The position numbers and the translations under genes were made by a program. Below the pieces are notes generated by a model that worked only from the letters and a program-made list of their open reading frames with translations, was not told where the DNA came from and did no database searches. A stretch of 64,000 bases of DNA from Trichopria drosophilae (taxonomy: Eukaryota; Arthropoda; Insecta; Hymenoptera; Diapriidae), in contig CM059587.1 of assembly GCA_030407085.1 (NCBI GenBank), positions 40,093,001-40,157,000 on the forward strand, written 5' to 3'. The stretch's first letter is position 1. Every line of letters begins with the position of its first letter. Positions 36,483 to 46,640 of this stretch are shown in pieces.

Positions 36483-37139
36483 ATGGGTAATTTGTTGATA
36501 TTGTTCCATTGTATAACTATCGCCATATTTTTCATTCCATTTATACATATATTTTATTTAAGCCTGAAAATTAAAAATCCTGCAAAAACTCCACTACCAA
36601 AAAATATGTTTTTATCCAATACTAAATCCTCAATTAAGAGATTTACTCATCCTGAGGGATTTAATAAAAGTATTACAAGACCAGTTTATTGTACAATTTG
36701 CTACGTTTATCTACACCTAAATTGGCAATATAAACCGAGACATTCCTATTTGTGTACCATCAAGCGTTTTTATTTTTGCAAAAACTGTGTTATTCCGGAG
36801 AATATTATTGGTGATACCATACAGGAAGTGTTGTCCACCAAAGGTATAGTGAAGAACCTAAATGATCTTCTTTCTTTTGATTCGACGAAATCTCCAGTTT
36901 GTGTTGATGTATCTCGAAATCTATCGGAAATGGATTTTCCTCTGTTACCGGAAAGTCGTCTAGGTACCGATTTTAATATGACTGAAATTCAACCAAATGA
37001 TTTGATACTGCTTAAAAATCAATTGGATAAGATTTTAGAAAACCAGGCAAAAACTGTTGCCATTTTGAAATCTCTCAGAACTTGTATTAATAAACAAAGA
37101 AAACAGCAATGTGAGTCAAGTGATGCAAGTATCATTTAA
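36483..37139 (+). CDS. 218-codon intact ORF, Cys-rich, hydrophobic N terminus; unknown product
   Basis: I do not recognise this protein. ATG at 36483 gives MGNLLILFHC; the frame stays open upstream only to a GTG. Residues about 3-30 are strongly hydrophobic (IAIFFIPFIHIFYLSL), like a signal anchor. Residues about 66-100 hold a possible zinc-binding pattern: CTIC, 17 residues, then C, seven residues, then CKNC. Residues about 170-205 (LKNQLDKILENQAKTVAILK) look coiled-coil. In DNA this AT-rich a 219-codon frame is very unlikely by chance, so it is under, or was recently under, coding selection. A GTGAGT donor at 37111-37116 would allow an exon ending at 37110. Alternatives are a single-exon orphan gene or an ORF1-like protein of a non-LTR element, since the Cys cluster plus coiled coil and the broken coding-like DNA downstream fit that too. 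Confidence 0.5.
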   Translation: MGNLLILFHCITIAIFFIPFIHIFYLSLKIKNPAKTPLPKNMFLSNTKSSIKRFTHPEGFNKSITRPVYCTICYVYLHLNWQYKPRHSYLCTIKRFYFCKNCVIPENIIGDTIQEVLSTKGIVKNLNDLLSFDSTKSPVCVDVSRNLSEMDFPLLPESRLGTDFNMTEIQPNDLILLKNQLDKILENQAKTVAILKSLRTCINKQRKQQCESSDASII

Positions 37140-37720
37140 AAGTGGAGCAAGTTAGAACGTCATGGATGAAATAGATAATAATGGTCGTTGCAAGATCCAT
37201 CGACCTTTAGAAAGGTGACTTATTAATATTATTAATAATTCCCAAAAACCTTTCTTGTACTGTGAATATGTAATTAAAATTATGAGATCATCCTAGAGTG
37301 GATTACAGAAAGCTGTCTATCAGATATGAAATTACTAATAAAAAGGATTGAAAATTGTATTCCCAAATATATTCGAGTCGACTTCTAGAACAAATCTAAG
37401 TAGCATGCGAACATTAATGAAAAATGTAAGTATATTAAACTTTAGAGATGTCGTTAAATCAGAATGAATCGAGAACTTTCTACGTCAAACAGGATTTGAA
37501 ATTTACTGATCTATAATTGAAGCCCTCGCCATCATCAAAGGAAGTGGCTGAATTCATCTACACATCTATTTTGAAATTGAAACACAAATCTGTTGCTGCC
37601 TTCAAGTATTGCCAAGATAACTAATTGTGACGACAAGTATTTCAAAAATCAAATAAATACTTTCATGAGAGGGTAATAAAGGACCTATAGAAGGTTCTTA
37701 TTATAGGACAGCTTTGCGAA
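37140..37720 (+). pseudogene. Broken coding-like sequence after the 218-codon ORF
   Basis: Translations of this interval give protein-like blocks separated by stops and frameshifts: PSPSSKEVAEFIYTS and KSVAAFKYCQDN (about 37524-37623), then in another frame NCDDKYFKNQINTF (about 37627-37668). The AFK phrase recalls the C-terminal domain of some non-LTR ORF1 proteins, where a Ser-Phe-Lys motif is common, but the match is weak. It may be a downstream remnant of the same element or a worn second exon. An AATAAA lies near 37652. Confidence 0.25.
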
Positions 37721-37849
37721 CTTTATTAGCAAATCAATAATTTATAGTTTTAGCGTAAAATGTTCTGTATATTTTTGCACAAGGAGGAAACACTTTATTT
37801 TAAAATAGTATTCAAATAGTATGGAAAAAACTTTTTTCAATATGTTTTG

Positions 37850-38345
37850 ACACCGAGTGCGCGAATTGCTGTTAAAGATTCGCAAAATGAGAACTTCGCG
37901 CACTGAATATCAAATAGTATTTTTTGCACCAAGGGCGTGAAATGGTGGTTTTACGCCCGTGGTGCAAACAATATTTTTCGATTTAGGGAGAGTAAAATGA
38001 CCATTCATTCTAACACACAAATTAAAGATGTTTACGAATCACTGGGATGAGCAACACTGACTAGCGAGTTTACTTTTCAAGCAGTAATGTTTATGTTTAT
38101 AATGGAAAATTCATGTAATATTTCGCTACTGCGTGTTTATTGTATTTACAATTGCCATTTTCTATTGTTTCCCAACATTATCATAATGTATTGTAATGTA
38201 GAAAAGTATAAGAAATCGTATTTATCGGCTTTTTTCGAAAAATCGTCCCTTTCATACTGTTTTTTTTAATACGCCCTAGGGCGTAAATATTTCACGCCCC
38301 CAAAAGTGGGCGTATAATGGTCATTTTGCGACCCTTGAATCGAAA
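37850..38345. repeat. GGGCGTGAAATG word-cluster element, copy B
   Basis: Three structured pieces occur. The first is a hairpin of AGTGCGCGAA (37856-37865) with TTCGCGCACT (37895-37904). The second is GCACCAAGGGCGT (37926-37938) facing ACGCCCGTGGTGC (37953-37965). The third, at 38271-38340, has CGCCCTAGGGCGTAAAT, CACGCCCCC and GGGCGTATAATGG in both orientations, ending in TCGAAAAAAATATT, which mirrors AATATTTTTCGA at 37971-37982. The mirrored ends suggest an inverted-repeat-bounded element of about 0.5 kb. It is related to copies at 22.4 and 53.7 kb. Confidence 0.55.
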
Positions 38346-40950
38346 AAAATATTTAGCTTATATAACGACACTGAACTACAAAACTAAGATGGGCTTTCTG
38401 TTATTCTATATCAATTAATCGAACTTCGCATGTCCCAACTAAATTTACAAAGAGGGGCTTAAAATCCACTAACAATCCCACTCAGATTTTCCTAGATTCG
38501 TTCATTATCAAACAAGCAGCAGGTCAATAATTTATAAAATACAGCTTTTTCTTGTATTGAACCCGTAGTCATCGCGGAGAATAATTTTCAGCAAATATCT
38601 GTTCCTCATGTATGAAACATGATGATTCGTCACAATAATCGCTGCCGTCGAACATCTTACTTAACAATCACTAGAATCAGTAATGGTACGTCTTTAATGG
38701 CGTCTAGTTTTCAATATAACCCAAATTGCATTTAAAAATTATTGAAATCATTATATTCTTTTATCAAGCTGTGTTCTTTTTCGGAAAGCTTGAGCTAGCA
38801 TGATGTTAAAATATCAACGGGATCGAAACAGTATAGCTAGAGATACTACAAATGCATTTCAAAATGATACGCTGCGATTACTGCATAAGAGCACCATACA
38901 ACCGATTTTCTAAATTCTAATTTGTAACTGCAATAGTAAAAATTTCATTTGATAGCGACCAAATTTTTAGTAGTCAATTCAGAGATGGAGAAAAACCGAA
39001 AATAAATTTGACGAAAAAATCATAACGCAAGGTCCAGTTTAGAATCCCCTTAACGACTCTTTTAACAGGTTGCTAGTATCCATATACCCAACATATTGTC
39101 AAGGGAGGCTTAACGTTTATATTTTAATAACTTCCAGAAAAGTATCATCATCTAAATTTTTAACTCAATTTTGTCCATCGGTTCTCACTACCACTAGAAG
39201 AACATAATCGACGGAGACTTTTCTCTGGTACCCTGCGATATCATTGTTTAAAAATATAGAAATGTTATTATAAGTAGTATAAAGATAAATTATATTATAC
39301 ATACTTCTAATTGCCATCTGATTAGTTGTTATATATTCTGTGTTTTTTGATACATATTATTGTAACATGTGCGACTTCACCGGATAGCAGTGTTCTGAGG
39401 CTGTACAATTAAGCTTTCGGAAATATTAACGATCAAACTTTATGGTATACTGAATTTATTGCCGATAAAATTATGTGAATTACTGCAATATATTTGTAAT
39501 AGAAATGTTATCGATGAATATTTCGCTATAAGCGTTCGATCTATCTTAGATGATAATGTAATTGTTCCGTGGGAATGTTTATGACACTTTATTCATTGGT
39601 AAATGTAATAGCATTTTGTTATATTATAAGTTAATTTAGTGATAATAATCGGTAAAGCACACTCCACAAAATTATAAGCCATTAGGGTTTAGAGCGATAC
39701 TTTTTTTAAAAATAATATAAAATTTGATTACAAACAATCAAGCGCACAAATTGACAACCGTCTGATTTCTAAAATGTGAGAATTTGGTAATTTCACTAAT
39801 TATATTATTATTACCTCGTAAATTCGATATGATAAACAGAAAAGATTCACAAATTCAATTACGGCAAACCGAAACAACGTATTCCTCTTAAGTATTTCAG
39901 AGTTCTTTCCGAATACATGCCAAGAAGGCCACGCGACGCGGTCATTTTTATTATAACCTGAAATACGAGCTCTTAAAGAAGTAATTTATTTCAATATACA
40001 AGATAGAAGTTAGGTATTTTTTTTGTAAAGATCTGATAGAAGCAATAATGAATACTTTTACATTCGTTTTGAAGAGCTATCCATATCGCAATTTCTAAAT
40101 CATTATTAAAAACAATACCTGCAAAACAATAACGGCAAAAATAAATCAATTAATTTGTATTTATTTTATACCGAGGGTGAAAGTTTTTAAGTAAGAGCTT
40201 TTTCGTGATACTTAATGTTTCAAAGATGGTGTAGAGTTGTTAAGATCAAAACATAAATCTTCTGGCGGATCTCTTTAGGAGCTCGTGTTTAGATGTTTTT
40301 AAGACTTAATGCAATCTGAAAGTTATCGTTTGCAGTGACGGTGTTACTATTTCTTATATAATGAAATGTTACAATTTATTATCCAAATTAAGCAATATTG
40401 ATGTCGAGAAGTATCATATTCCCAATAGTTTTGAATAATAGATCTAAGATTGTCAATGGAATTTGTAGTCGTAAATAAATTTCAATATAAATTTCAACAT
40501 ATTCCGAAATAACTGCCAATAATAATAGTTAATCGTTGTAGCAGTAACTGCATCTACTATTTCTATAATATATTTGCTAGTTGGTATGTATATTTCTGGT
40601 GTTTAAGTGAAGCAATGATTGTCAATAACCATACTGAAAATTGAATCCTGGCGAAATAAAGGCACTGGTCTTGCAATAGTGGGAGATACTGGCCAGTTTT
40701 CTTGCAAAAATTGCGTGTATCCCTACATGAAATTGTTCAAACAGTAGTTAATACTAGTCCAATTTATCCTAGAAATATTTTGGAATCTGCTCTAATTCTC
40801 GGTAAACAATTCAAGGTGGTCTAGGGATATAAACAATGCAGCAAATAAAAGCAACAGCAGACAAGGGCGAGTTTGACCCTCGAGCGATGCAAGGTCGCTG
40901 GTTGGCATGAATCTGTAAACCTATTGCTCCTTGATGCACGTATTATTTTG
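38346..40950. other. Long AT-rich stretch, nothing recognised
   Basis: No coding frame or repeat could be supported over 2.6 kb. The DNA at 38480-39250 and 39850-40000 is a little more complex than the rest. Confidence 0.4.
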
Positions 40951-40954
40951 TCAT

Positions 40955-41165
40955 ACTATAACATATTATTTTGCTCCCACAGAGTGCAAAAAACTTATTT
41001 TGCTCCCGGATATATTTATTGTGCTTCCTAAAGCGAGAAACAGTTATTTTTTTCCCGCAAGATAGGGAGCAAAATAGCATTTTTGGCTCCGAGTGTGAGA
41101 AAAGTATTCAATTTAGCGTTGGAACTGGGCCAAGTTCCGGAATTTCAAGTAGAAAATCAGTGAAC
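40955..41165. repeat. ATTTTGCTCCC/GGGAGCAAAAT word cluster
   Basis: ATTATTTTGCTCCCACAGAG (40964-40983), TTATTTTGCTCCCGG (40994-41008), TTGTGCTTCCTAAAGCG, TTATTTTTTTCCCGC and GGGAGCAAAATAGC (41067-41080) recur about every 35 bases in both orientations, ending with TTTTTGGCTCCGAG. The architecture resembles the GGCGTAAAATG family with a different word. The 72-codon frame across it is a shadow. Confidence 0.55.
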
Positions 41166-41415
41166 CTAAATACAGAATGCCAAATATAAAAGTGTAAGTG
41201 TACCAGATTTGAGTTTGATGCGTTAAATTGAATAATTTTAATAACCGGCTAGTTTTTGTGCAGCTTTTGTCTTCATTACATAATAGTACAAGTTTACTGT
41301 CTAAAACTCGACCATACTTCGATCCGTATGGAAATAATATATCTTCTTGAGAAGTATTGCTAATTTTATGCAGTCATATTTGCAAATTGTTAGCGCATAA
41401 GATGTAGCTTCAAAA

Positions 41416-41670
41416 TTGGGGCGTTGGGATGCAAAACCGGCCAAGTCAAAAAAATAAAAAACTGAGATAATCATATAAACATACATTACATATAGTTCTT
41501 TGAATGTTTAGAGATTGTGTGTATGCAAAAAAAAAATTACCCTACTAAAATTGAGCTGTACACTTATGAATCTGCTATCTTTCCAATGTTAGCGGCAATC
41601 AGTTTTCCGCGTTTTTCTCAAAACTGCATAAAACGGACTTGGCAGGTTTTGCATCCCAACGCCTCAATTA
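41416..41670. mobile_element. Small inverted-repeat element
   Basis: GGGGCGTTGGGATGCAAAAC (from 41418) and its counterpart GTTTTGCATCCCAACGCCTC (from 41645) form arms of about 32 bases, with near-identity extending through GGCCAAGTC and GACTTGGCAG. Weak pairing extends outward from the arms (GCTTCAAAATT with AATTATTTTCAGGC). The flanking short frames at 41301-41486 and 41517-41720 are shadows of this structure. Confidence 0.6.
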
Positions 41671-42244
41671 TTTTCAGGCTGCCAAATAAATTCTTAACAT
41701 TTCTTAATTACATGCGATGATTCAATATAATCTCACTGATACAAATTAAAACAGGTAGTTGTTCGTGATTATTTTTTTTATTTAGATTAAATTTAGATTT
41801 TTATTGCTAATTATAAAAAGTACTTATAAACCGTAATATTTGTACTAGAACCTAATGTCTTAAACTAAACTGTAATTTTCAATACTTCCTAAATGCTCCC
41901 AACAGTAGATACCGATAATCAATAGCTGTCCTCAAAATTATTACCAGAACGGGCAAAGAATTTTTAAGTATACCGGAGAATATTAATGCATTAAAATAGG
42001 GATTATTTAAAACTACATTACGGATTAACTAATGTCACATTGAGCAGCATATAGTAAATTTAATCGACACTGAGACGGCCAGCCACGACTATTATTCTTT
42101 CTGACAAGAACTATTTACTATATTTTAATGTCAGGAGCATTAACTGGCGACATATATTACATTAACTTTGATGTACTTTAGAAGTTCCCCATAGTATTTC
42201 TACAATAGTATTTAAAAATAAATAGACATCCACTTTGCAAGAGA

Positions 42245-42540
42245 TATTGTACATGTATGTACATTTTACAATAACATCCATAATTTTCATATGAACTCCT
42301 TGAAACTTCGTATCCCAACGTTTTCTGGGAATGTGTCAGAATGGTAAAATTCAAACTGTTGAATTCGTTGTGGCAGCTGTAAATTCACTGAAAAAATTTA
42401 AATATTATTAAATACCGCTAAATAGGTGTAAGATCAAAATCATCACAGATTTTCAATCGCTAATTATGAACTTAATCCAACATGCGACCAGTTCAATTTC
42501 GATTATACGGAAGAACTCCATGGGAATGGCCAACACAAAG
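42245..42540 (+). repeat. 122-bp-family related fragment
   Basis: TGTATGTACATTTTACAATAA followed by ATGAACTCCTTGAAACTTCGTA matches the opening phrases of the array at 27.6 kb (TGTGTACATTTTGCAATAA and TATGAAACTTCATATACC) in the same order; quoted pieces are partial. It lacks the full GGATCC unit. Confidence 0.45.
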
Positions 42541-42696
42541 GCGCAAAAGAATCTGCACATTTGTTGGTAACAAATTTAATAATGTTAATCGCTTTTAGCC
42601 TTCAAAGATATTAAATTTTCTCTCAATATTAGAAAACAAATCTCAATAAGAGAGAAAAGAAAAGGAAAATAGGAAAGGGGAAATTTGAACTCAAAA

Positions 42697-42724
42697 TTTC
42701 GGATCTTCCTGACCCCTCTTCAAG
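42697..42724 (-). ncRNA. Hammerhead-like core in inverted PLE tail, degraded
   Basis: Read on the minus strand this is CTTGAAGA, then a GG-ending helix region, then ATCC and GAAA. It is the inverted copy of the core at 44188-44214. An extra T breaks the CTGANGA motif, so it should be inactive. Confidence 0.35.
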
Positions 42725-42934
42725 AGGTTGATGATCAACGGCCATCAATAATGAAAATCATTAAATATAATAAAAATAATTTCGTCTCTTGCATTTCTTG
42801 TAATATACTTGCGATGCTACATATGTTGGCCAAGCAAAGATTAAAAACCAAGATTTCAGAACGTGAATCGATATTCGTTGAACTACACCAAATGCTGTGA
42901 AAACGGATCACAGATTACAGATTTGATGATGATT

Positions 42935-43938
42935 GTAACACAGGTTTACAAAAAAGAGGGTCTTGGATGTTGTTGGGAAGCTCCCAACGGGCACGAAGAA
43001 CCCAAATGTTTCTAAAACGTTTTTAGAATGTTCCAGAAACGTTCCTAAAACGTTTTATGTCTGCAACTTTTACGGAACGTTTTATAAACGTTTCATCCAT
43101 GTTGCAGACATAAAACGTTTTAGGAACGTTTCTGGAACATTCTAAAAACGTTTTAGAAACATTTGGGTTCTTCGTGCCCGTTGGGCTGTGGGTCATTTCC
43201 GACGTAATTGTATGCGTAGAATCCAAACTCGTAGTCAGAATTGGTCCATCACGTCAGGTTTTTGATATATTTGAGGTCATGCACTCGAAAAACGTGTTAT
43301 TTTGCTATGTTTGAGGTTACGTGCAGGACGCAATAATTTTTTTTTGCCTTCTGTACTATTTGCATTTTTTAGTACTACCTTTACTACTCAAAATGAGGTT
43401 TTATTCGATCACCTAAAATTTTTTCTTACAAAGTTACGGCCATTTTGAAGTTACGAGATATTGTATTCCATTAACGTTACAAAAAAAAAACAGTCACAAT
43501 ACTGAAACGTGATTTTAGTTATTAGTATCCATATTTTATTTAGTTGTTTACATTTATATAGGTTTCATGACATTGAATTTGACCTAGAGCTTGTTCTCCA
43601 AGAGCATTTCAAGGTAAATTTGTTTACATGGATATCGCAATTTCAAATTGGCGTATCTTGGTGAAGAAAAGTCGTAATGGAATTCTGCGCATCCCATATT
43701 AAAGAAATATAGTAGTACCACATGATCCAACGAATGGAAAAACTCCTGCAAATGTTGTGTCTTCTGTACATGACATCAAAAATGGCAAAAATCGCGTTTT
43801 TCGAGTAAATAACCTCAAATATATCAAAATCCTGACGTGATGGGCCACTTCTGACGCCGGATTCTGATTCTACGCACAAAATTACGTCGGAAATGACCCA
43901 CAGCTTCCCAACAACAAAACCATGTTGACCTGTGTATA
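42935..43938. mobile_element. MITE inserted in the PLE endonuclease, with nested palindrome
   Basis: Inverted ends ACACAGGT (42937-42944) and ACCTGTGT (43928-43935) lie next to a duplicated ATTG (42931-42934 and 43939-43942), an apparent 4-base target duplication inside the PLE coding DNA. Longer subterminal arms match: GTTGTTGGGAAGCTGTGGG on the left after removing the nested insert, against 43896-43918. Both arms then share ATTTCCGACGTAATT, the CCATCACGTCAGG phrase, GATATATTTGAGG and CTCGAAAAACG. The interior (43320-43780) holds no recognisable protein. It belongs with the CATCACGTCAG element at 18 kb. Confidence 0.75.
42983..43185. mobile_element. 203-bp near-perfect palindrome (nested AACGTT element)
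   Basis: The arms are identical inverted copies for about 85 bases, starting CCCAACGGGCACGAAGAACC and ending with its complement, with a central 33 bases that is itself nearly palindromic. AAACGTTTT/GAACGTT words fill the arms. It is flanked by CT at 42981-42982 and 43186-43187. The uninterrupted sequence is preserved in the opposite arm of the host MITE (43896-43918), which shows a single CT, so the insertion and a 2-base duplication can be read directly (3 bases if the last G is shared). Because of the symmetry, open frames at 42963-43145 (plus) and 43023-43226 (minus) encode the same peptide and are not genes. Confidence 0.85.
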
Positions 43939-44187
43939 ATTGGACCAATGTAAAAATTCTAGATACAGAAGCTAATTTTTTTCGTAGGAGACTATCTGAA
44001 ATGTTTCATACTAAACTACAATCTAATCCACTTCATAAAAACGATAATACCCTCAATTGAAATATAATTTTTAAGGAGCTTTTATTGAAGATGAAATCTA
44101 GGTATTGCTACCACATAAAAACTGAGTATATATAAACGATGCCCTAGTCAACCGTATGGAAACAACGATTTCATCGTCATCGTCCTC

Positions 44188-44214
44188 CTGAAGAGGGATC
44201 AGGACAATCCGAAA
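44188..44214 (+). ncRNA. Hammerhead-ribozyme-like core in PLE 3' tail
   Basis: CTGAAGA (44188-44194), a helix II candidate GGAT (44196-44199) with ATCC (44207-44210) closing a seven-base loop, then GAAA (44211-44214) matches the CUGANGA-helix II-GAAA core. PLEs are known to carry hammerhead motifs in their terminal repeats. Helices I and III are poor here, so activity is doubtful. Confidence 0.4.
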
Positions 44215-44316
44215 GTTTGAGGTAAAATTCATTTTTCCCTTTTTTCTCTCTTTTTGAGACTTTTTCCTCGTATTGAGAGAAAATTTAACACCTTTGTAGG
44301 TCTTAAGTAAGAAATT

Positions 44317-44940
44317 TTTAATTACAGAACAAAAATTGGCGGCTCATCTTCGATAGAAAAATAATTGTAGTGCAGTGTTTCATCTGTAACATTTTTTTAA
44401 CAATATAAGACAGCCAGAAAAAAGTTGTTTGAACTAAAAAAAAAGTGTTTTGAATCAACCAAATTATTGCATTCTTGTAAAGTTAACAAATATATCTTAA
44501 TAAATTATTCAGTTAATACCCTTTTATTGGCATAAATAAATATGCAGAACATTTCGGAAAAACTTTTTTTAATTTTAATCAATTTCAGTTCTTGCATTTA
44601 ATAAAATCACTTTTTGAAAGTATCTTTTAAAAATACACCGTTGAAAAAATGGTATTGAACATACTGCACATCTGTTCAAATTCTTGTAAAAGTATACATT
44701 GTGCTACGAAATCATCAATCAAATGAATCGCATGTAACTTTTGAATTCCTTTTTCTCATGGTAAATAAAATTTCGTTGAATTAATTATGGAAATATGAAA
44801 ATAATAGAAATTTACTGATAAACAATTTATTAAACACAAATGCACAAAAGAAGATCTTAGCAGGTTTGATTAATTAATTCTATACTATAAAATGGTTTCC
44901 ATCTGCCTTGTTTTGCACAGTAGATGGCGTTTTGTTGAAA
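44317..44940. other. AT-rich spacer, nothing recognised
   Basis: AT-rich DNA with no supported feature. Confidence 0.4.
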
Positions 44941-44942
44941 AG

Positions 44943-45470
44943 TTTATCATAATTGAAAGTATTCGTGTATTTGGTTAAATATACCAAATATTTTATCAGC
45001 GTTAGTAAATATTTAAGCAACATATTCACTTAGTCTGTGAAGTTAAATTTATTTCTGATTTCATTAAATTATCTAAACATATGATGTTAGATTTTTAAAA
45101 TAAAGAAATGGATATTTTCAGTGAAACGAACGATCTCCCTAAAAACACTTAATACGACCGTCGACTGTTCGTGGTTCTCTTATTACGTAACGATTGGGGC
45201 TTGCTTTCGATAGGGTCAGTTTTGTAATCCGAACATGGCGAGTTCGACTCCGCCATACATCCCGACATTTTTTCTATGTTAATTTAATTTATTTCAGTTT
45301 AATTTATGTAAAAATGTGCACAACTATATACAATTATATATCATTGAATAGTAATATCAGAGTTTCATAAAATTCTATACCAAAGAATGCATATGCAAGT
45401 GTATATAATAGGATATATAGAATTGTATACTATTCATATTTTCTCCGCCGTTATTAAATGTTTCGCTTCT
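44943..45470 (+). repeat. Dispersed repeat with tRNA-like B-box, copy 1 (SINE-like)
   Basis: It aligns by eye with 60910-61320. Shared landmarks in order are ATTTGGTTAAATAT, TATTTTAT, CTCTGAAG/CTGTGAAG, AACATA, a TAATCCGAA phrase, a B-box-like GAGTTCGACTCC (45240-45251; the other copy has GGGTTCAAATTC), TTTCATAAAATTCTATAC and a tail of ATACAATT words ending GCCGTTATTA. The TAATCCGAAC-TGGCG-AGTTCGACTCC-GCCA portion resembles the 3' half of a tRNA with a broken T-stem. That suggests a tRNA-derived SINE transcribed by RNA polymerase III, but the A box is not convincing. Confidence 0.45.
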
Positions 45471-46440
45471 TATTACTGTTATTTCCATGATTGTTTCTCT
45501 GTACCTACTTCTGGTAGGTTTTCTGCACTTTTCTAGTCAATTGCATTGTGATTAGTTTTGCCTCCAGCCGACGTAAATTTTATTGCATAGGACAAAGTTG
45601 GAAACTCAACCGGTGTTGTATCAAGAAATTTACTTCGTAATAAAAACTATTATGCAATTTTTATAAATATTATTGCAACCTAAATTTATTCCATATAATT
45701 TGATAATATAATTAATATTTATAAATATTAGATAACGTTTTTTATTACATTATCTTCAGTGAATATTTAGAAGAAAACTTTTAACGTCATATTTTTCTCA
45801 AGAATTTCTTGTTAACAATTTAAGACTTTTAAAGATATTACCGTAATGTTTATCCAATTATTATTTTAACGAACGTTTACAAGACGTAAGTTTTAATAAC
45901 GGTACTCTTTTACAATTTTTATTTCATACATGTCTATTATAGAAAACCCGATATCTCTTGATATCTTCGTTTTATGACTTTAGATTTATCATATAATTCG
46001 GAAAAATCCGCTGAGTCGGAAATTGTATAATGTCGGACACACTTCCGACACATAAATTAATTGACCTAAATGATGTATTGCTATTATCGTGATATTATTT
46101 AACTATACTATTAGATGTATTAGATTTATCTAATTGGGAATATTTCTATAATTCTTTCACAAGTATATTTATAGTTCTTATCATCAATGTATATTATTTA
46201 TATATTAAGTCGTTTATAGTCGTTTATATAAATTAATGGCACTGTTAAAATGTGTTCCGAAATATTTGTAATTTATATGAAGTTTGGTTTTTGAATAGCC
46301 TTGATGACTGCTATCAAAAACAGAAAATCACCACCTAAACATAAATAAGGTAATTTGAAGTAACGGTAGTATGAATTAAGATATGATTTTGTCATATTTT
46401 ATAAATCAATGGTTATTGACAGAATTCTTATGTAGGATAA
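45471..46440. other. AT-rich stretch, nothing recognised
   Basis: AT-rich DNA with no supported feature. Confidence 0.4.
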
Positions 46441-46443
46441 ATA

Positions 46444-46640
46444 CAGTATCGACCACCTTAGCCGGCCACTTTACGTATCTAGTAATACCTTTTAAAAATT
46501 TTAAGGAATGTGTGATTGCTTGTATATTTAGGTTTAGTAAGTCTCAGTGATTGTAGTAATAGGTAATAAAGAAATATTGTACTTTCTGCCACTTGGAAGT
46601 CAAATTCACTGAAATAAGAGCCTAAAGTGGTCGATAACTG
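46444..46640. mobile_element. 197-bp MITE with CAGT-TATCGACCACTTTAG ends
   Basis: The left end CAGTATCGACCACCTTAG (46444-46461) matches the reverse complement of the right end CCTAAAGTGGTCGATAACTG (46621-46640). CAG-starting inverted ends and a TA immediately to the left suggest the Tc1/mariner-pogo superfamily; the right flank is TTA, so the TA duplication is imperfect. No coding content is present, so it is non-autonomous. Confidence 0.7.

Larger units (their letters stand above)
42590..44316 (+). mobile_element. 5'-truncated Penelope-like element with inverted tail, split by a MITE
   Basis: Pieces of a PLE GIY-YIG endonuclease are readable at 42740-42930: NNFVSCISCN, then (plus-one frame) CDATYVGQA containing the YVG catalytic-core motif, then QRLKTKISER, then TDHRL. 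The continuation NVKILDTEANFFRRR occurs at 43947-43991, after an inserted MITE. The 3' tail (about 44150-44316) is present again in inverted orientation at the left end (42590-42745): TCCGAAA, the Lys/Glu-like purine tract AGAGAGAAAA and AAATTTTCTCTCAATA all match. PLE insertions are known for 5' truncation and inverted partial copies, which explains the layout. The reverse transcriptase is absent. The element is dead: frameshift, stops and insertion. Frames at 42685-42900 and 43643-43948 belong to it or to its insert. Confidence 0.75.

Noticed and set aside
42963..43226. Two open frames on opposite strands sharing the peptide PTGTKNPNVSKTFLECSRN
   Set aside because: Both are produced by the palindrome; identical peptides on both strands are a consequence of symmetry, not two genes.
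45205..45260. tRNA gene
   Set aside because: Only a B-box-like and partial anticodon-arm resemblance exists; T-stem pairs fail, no acceptor stem closes, and the segment is part of a two-copy dispersed repeat.
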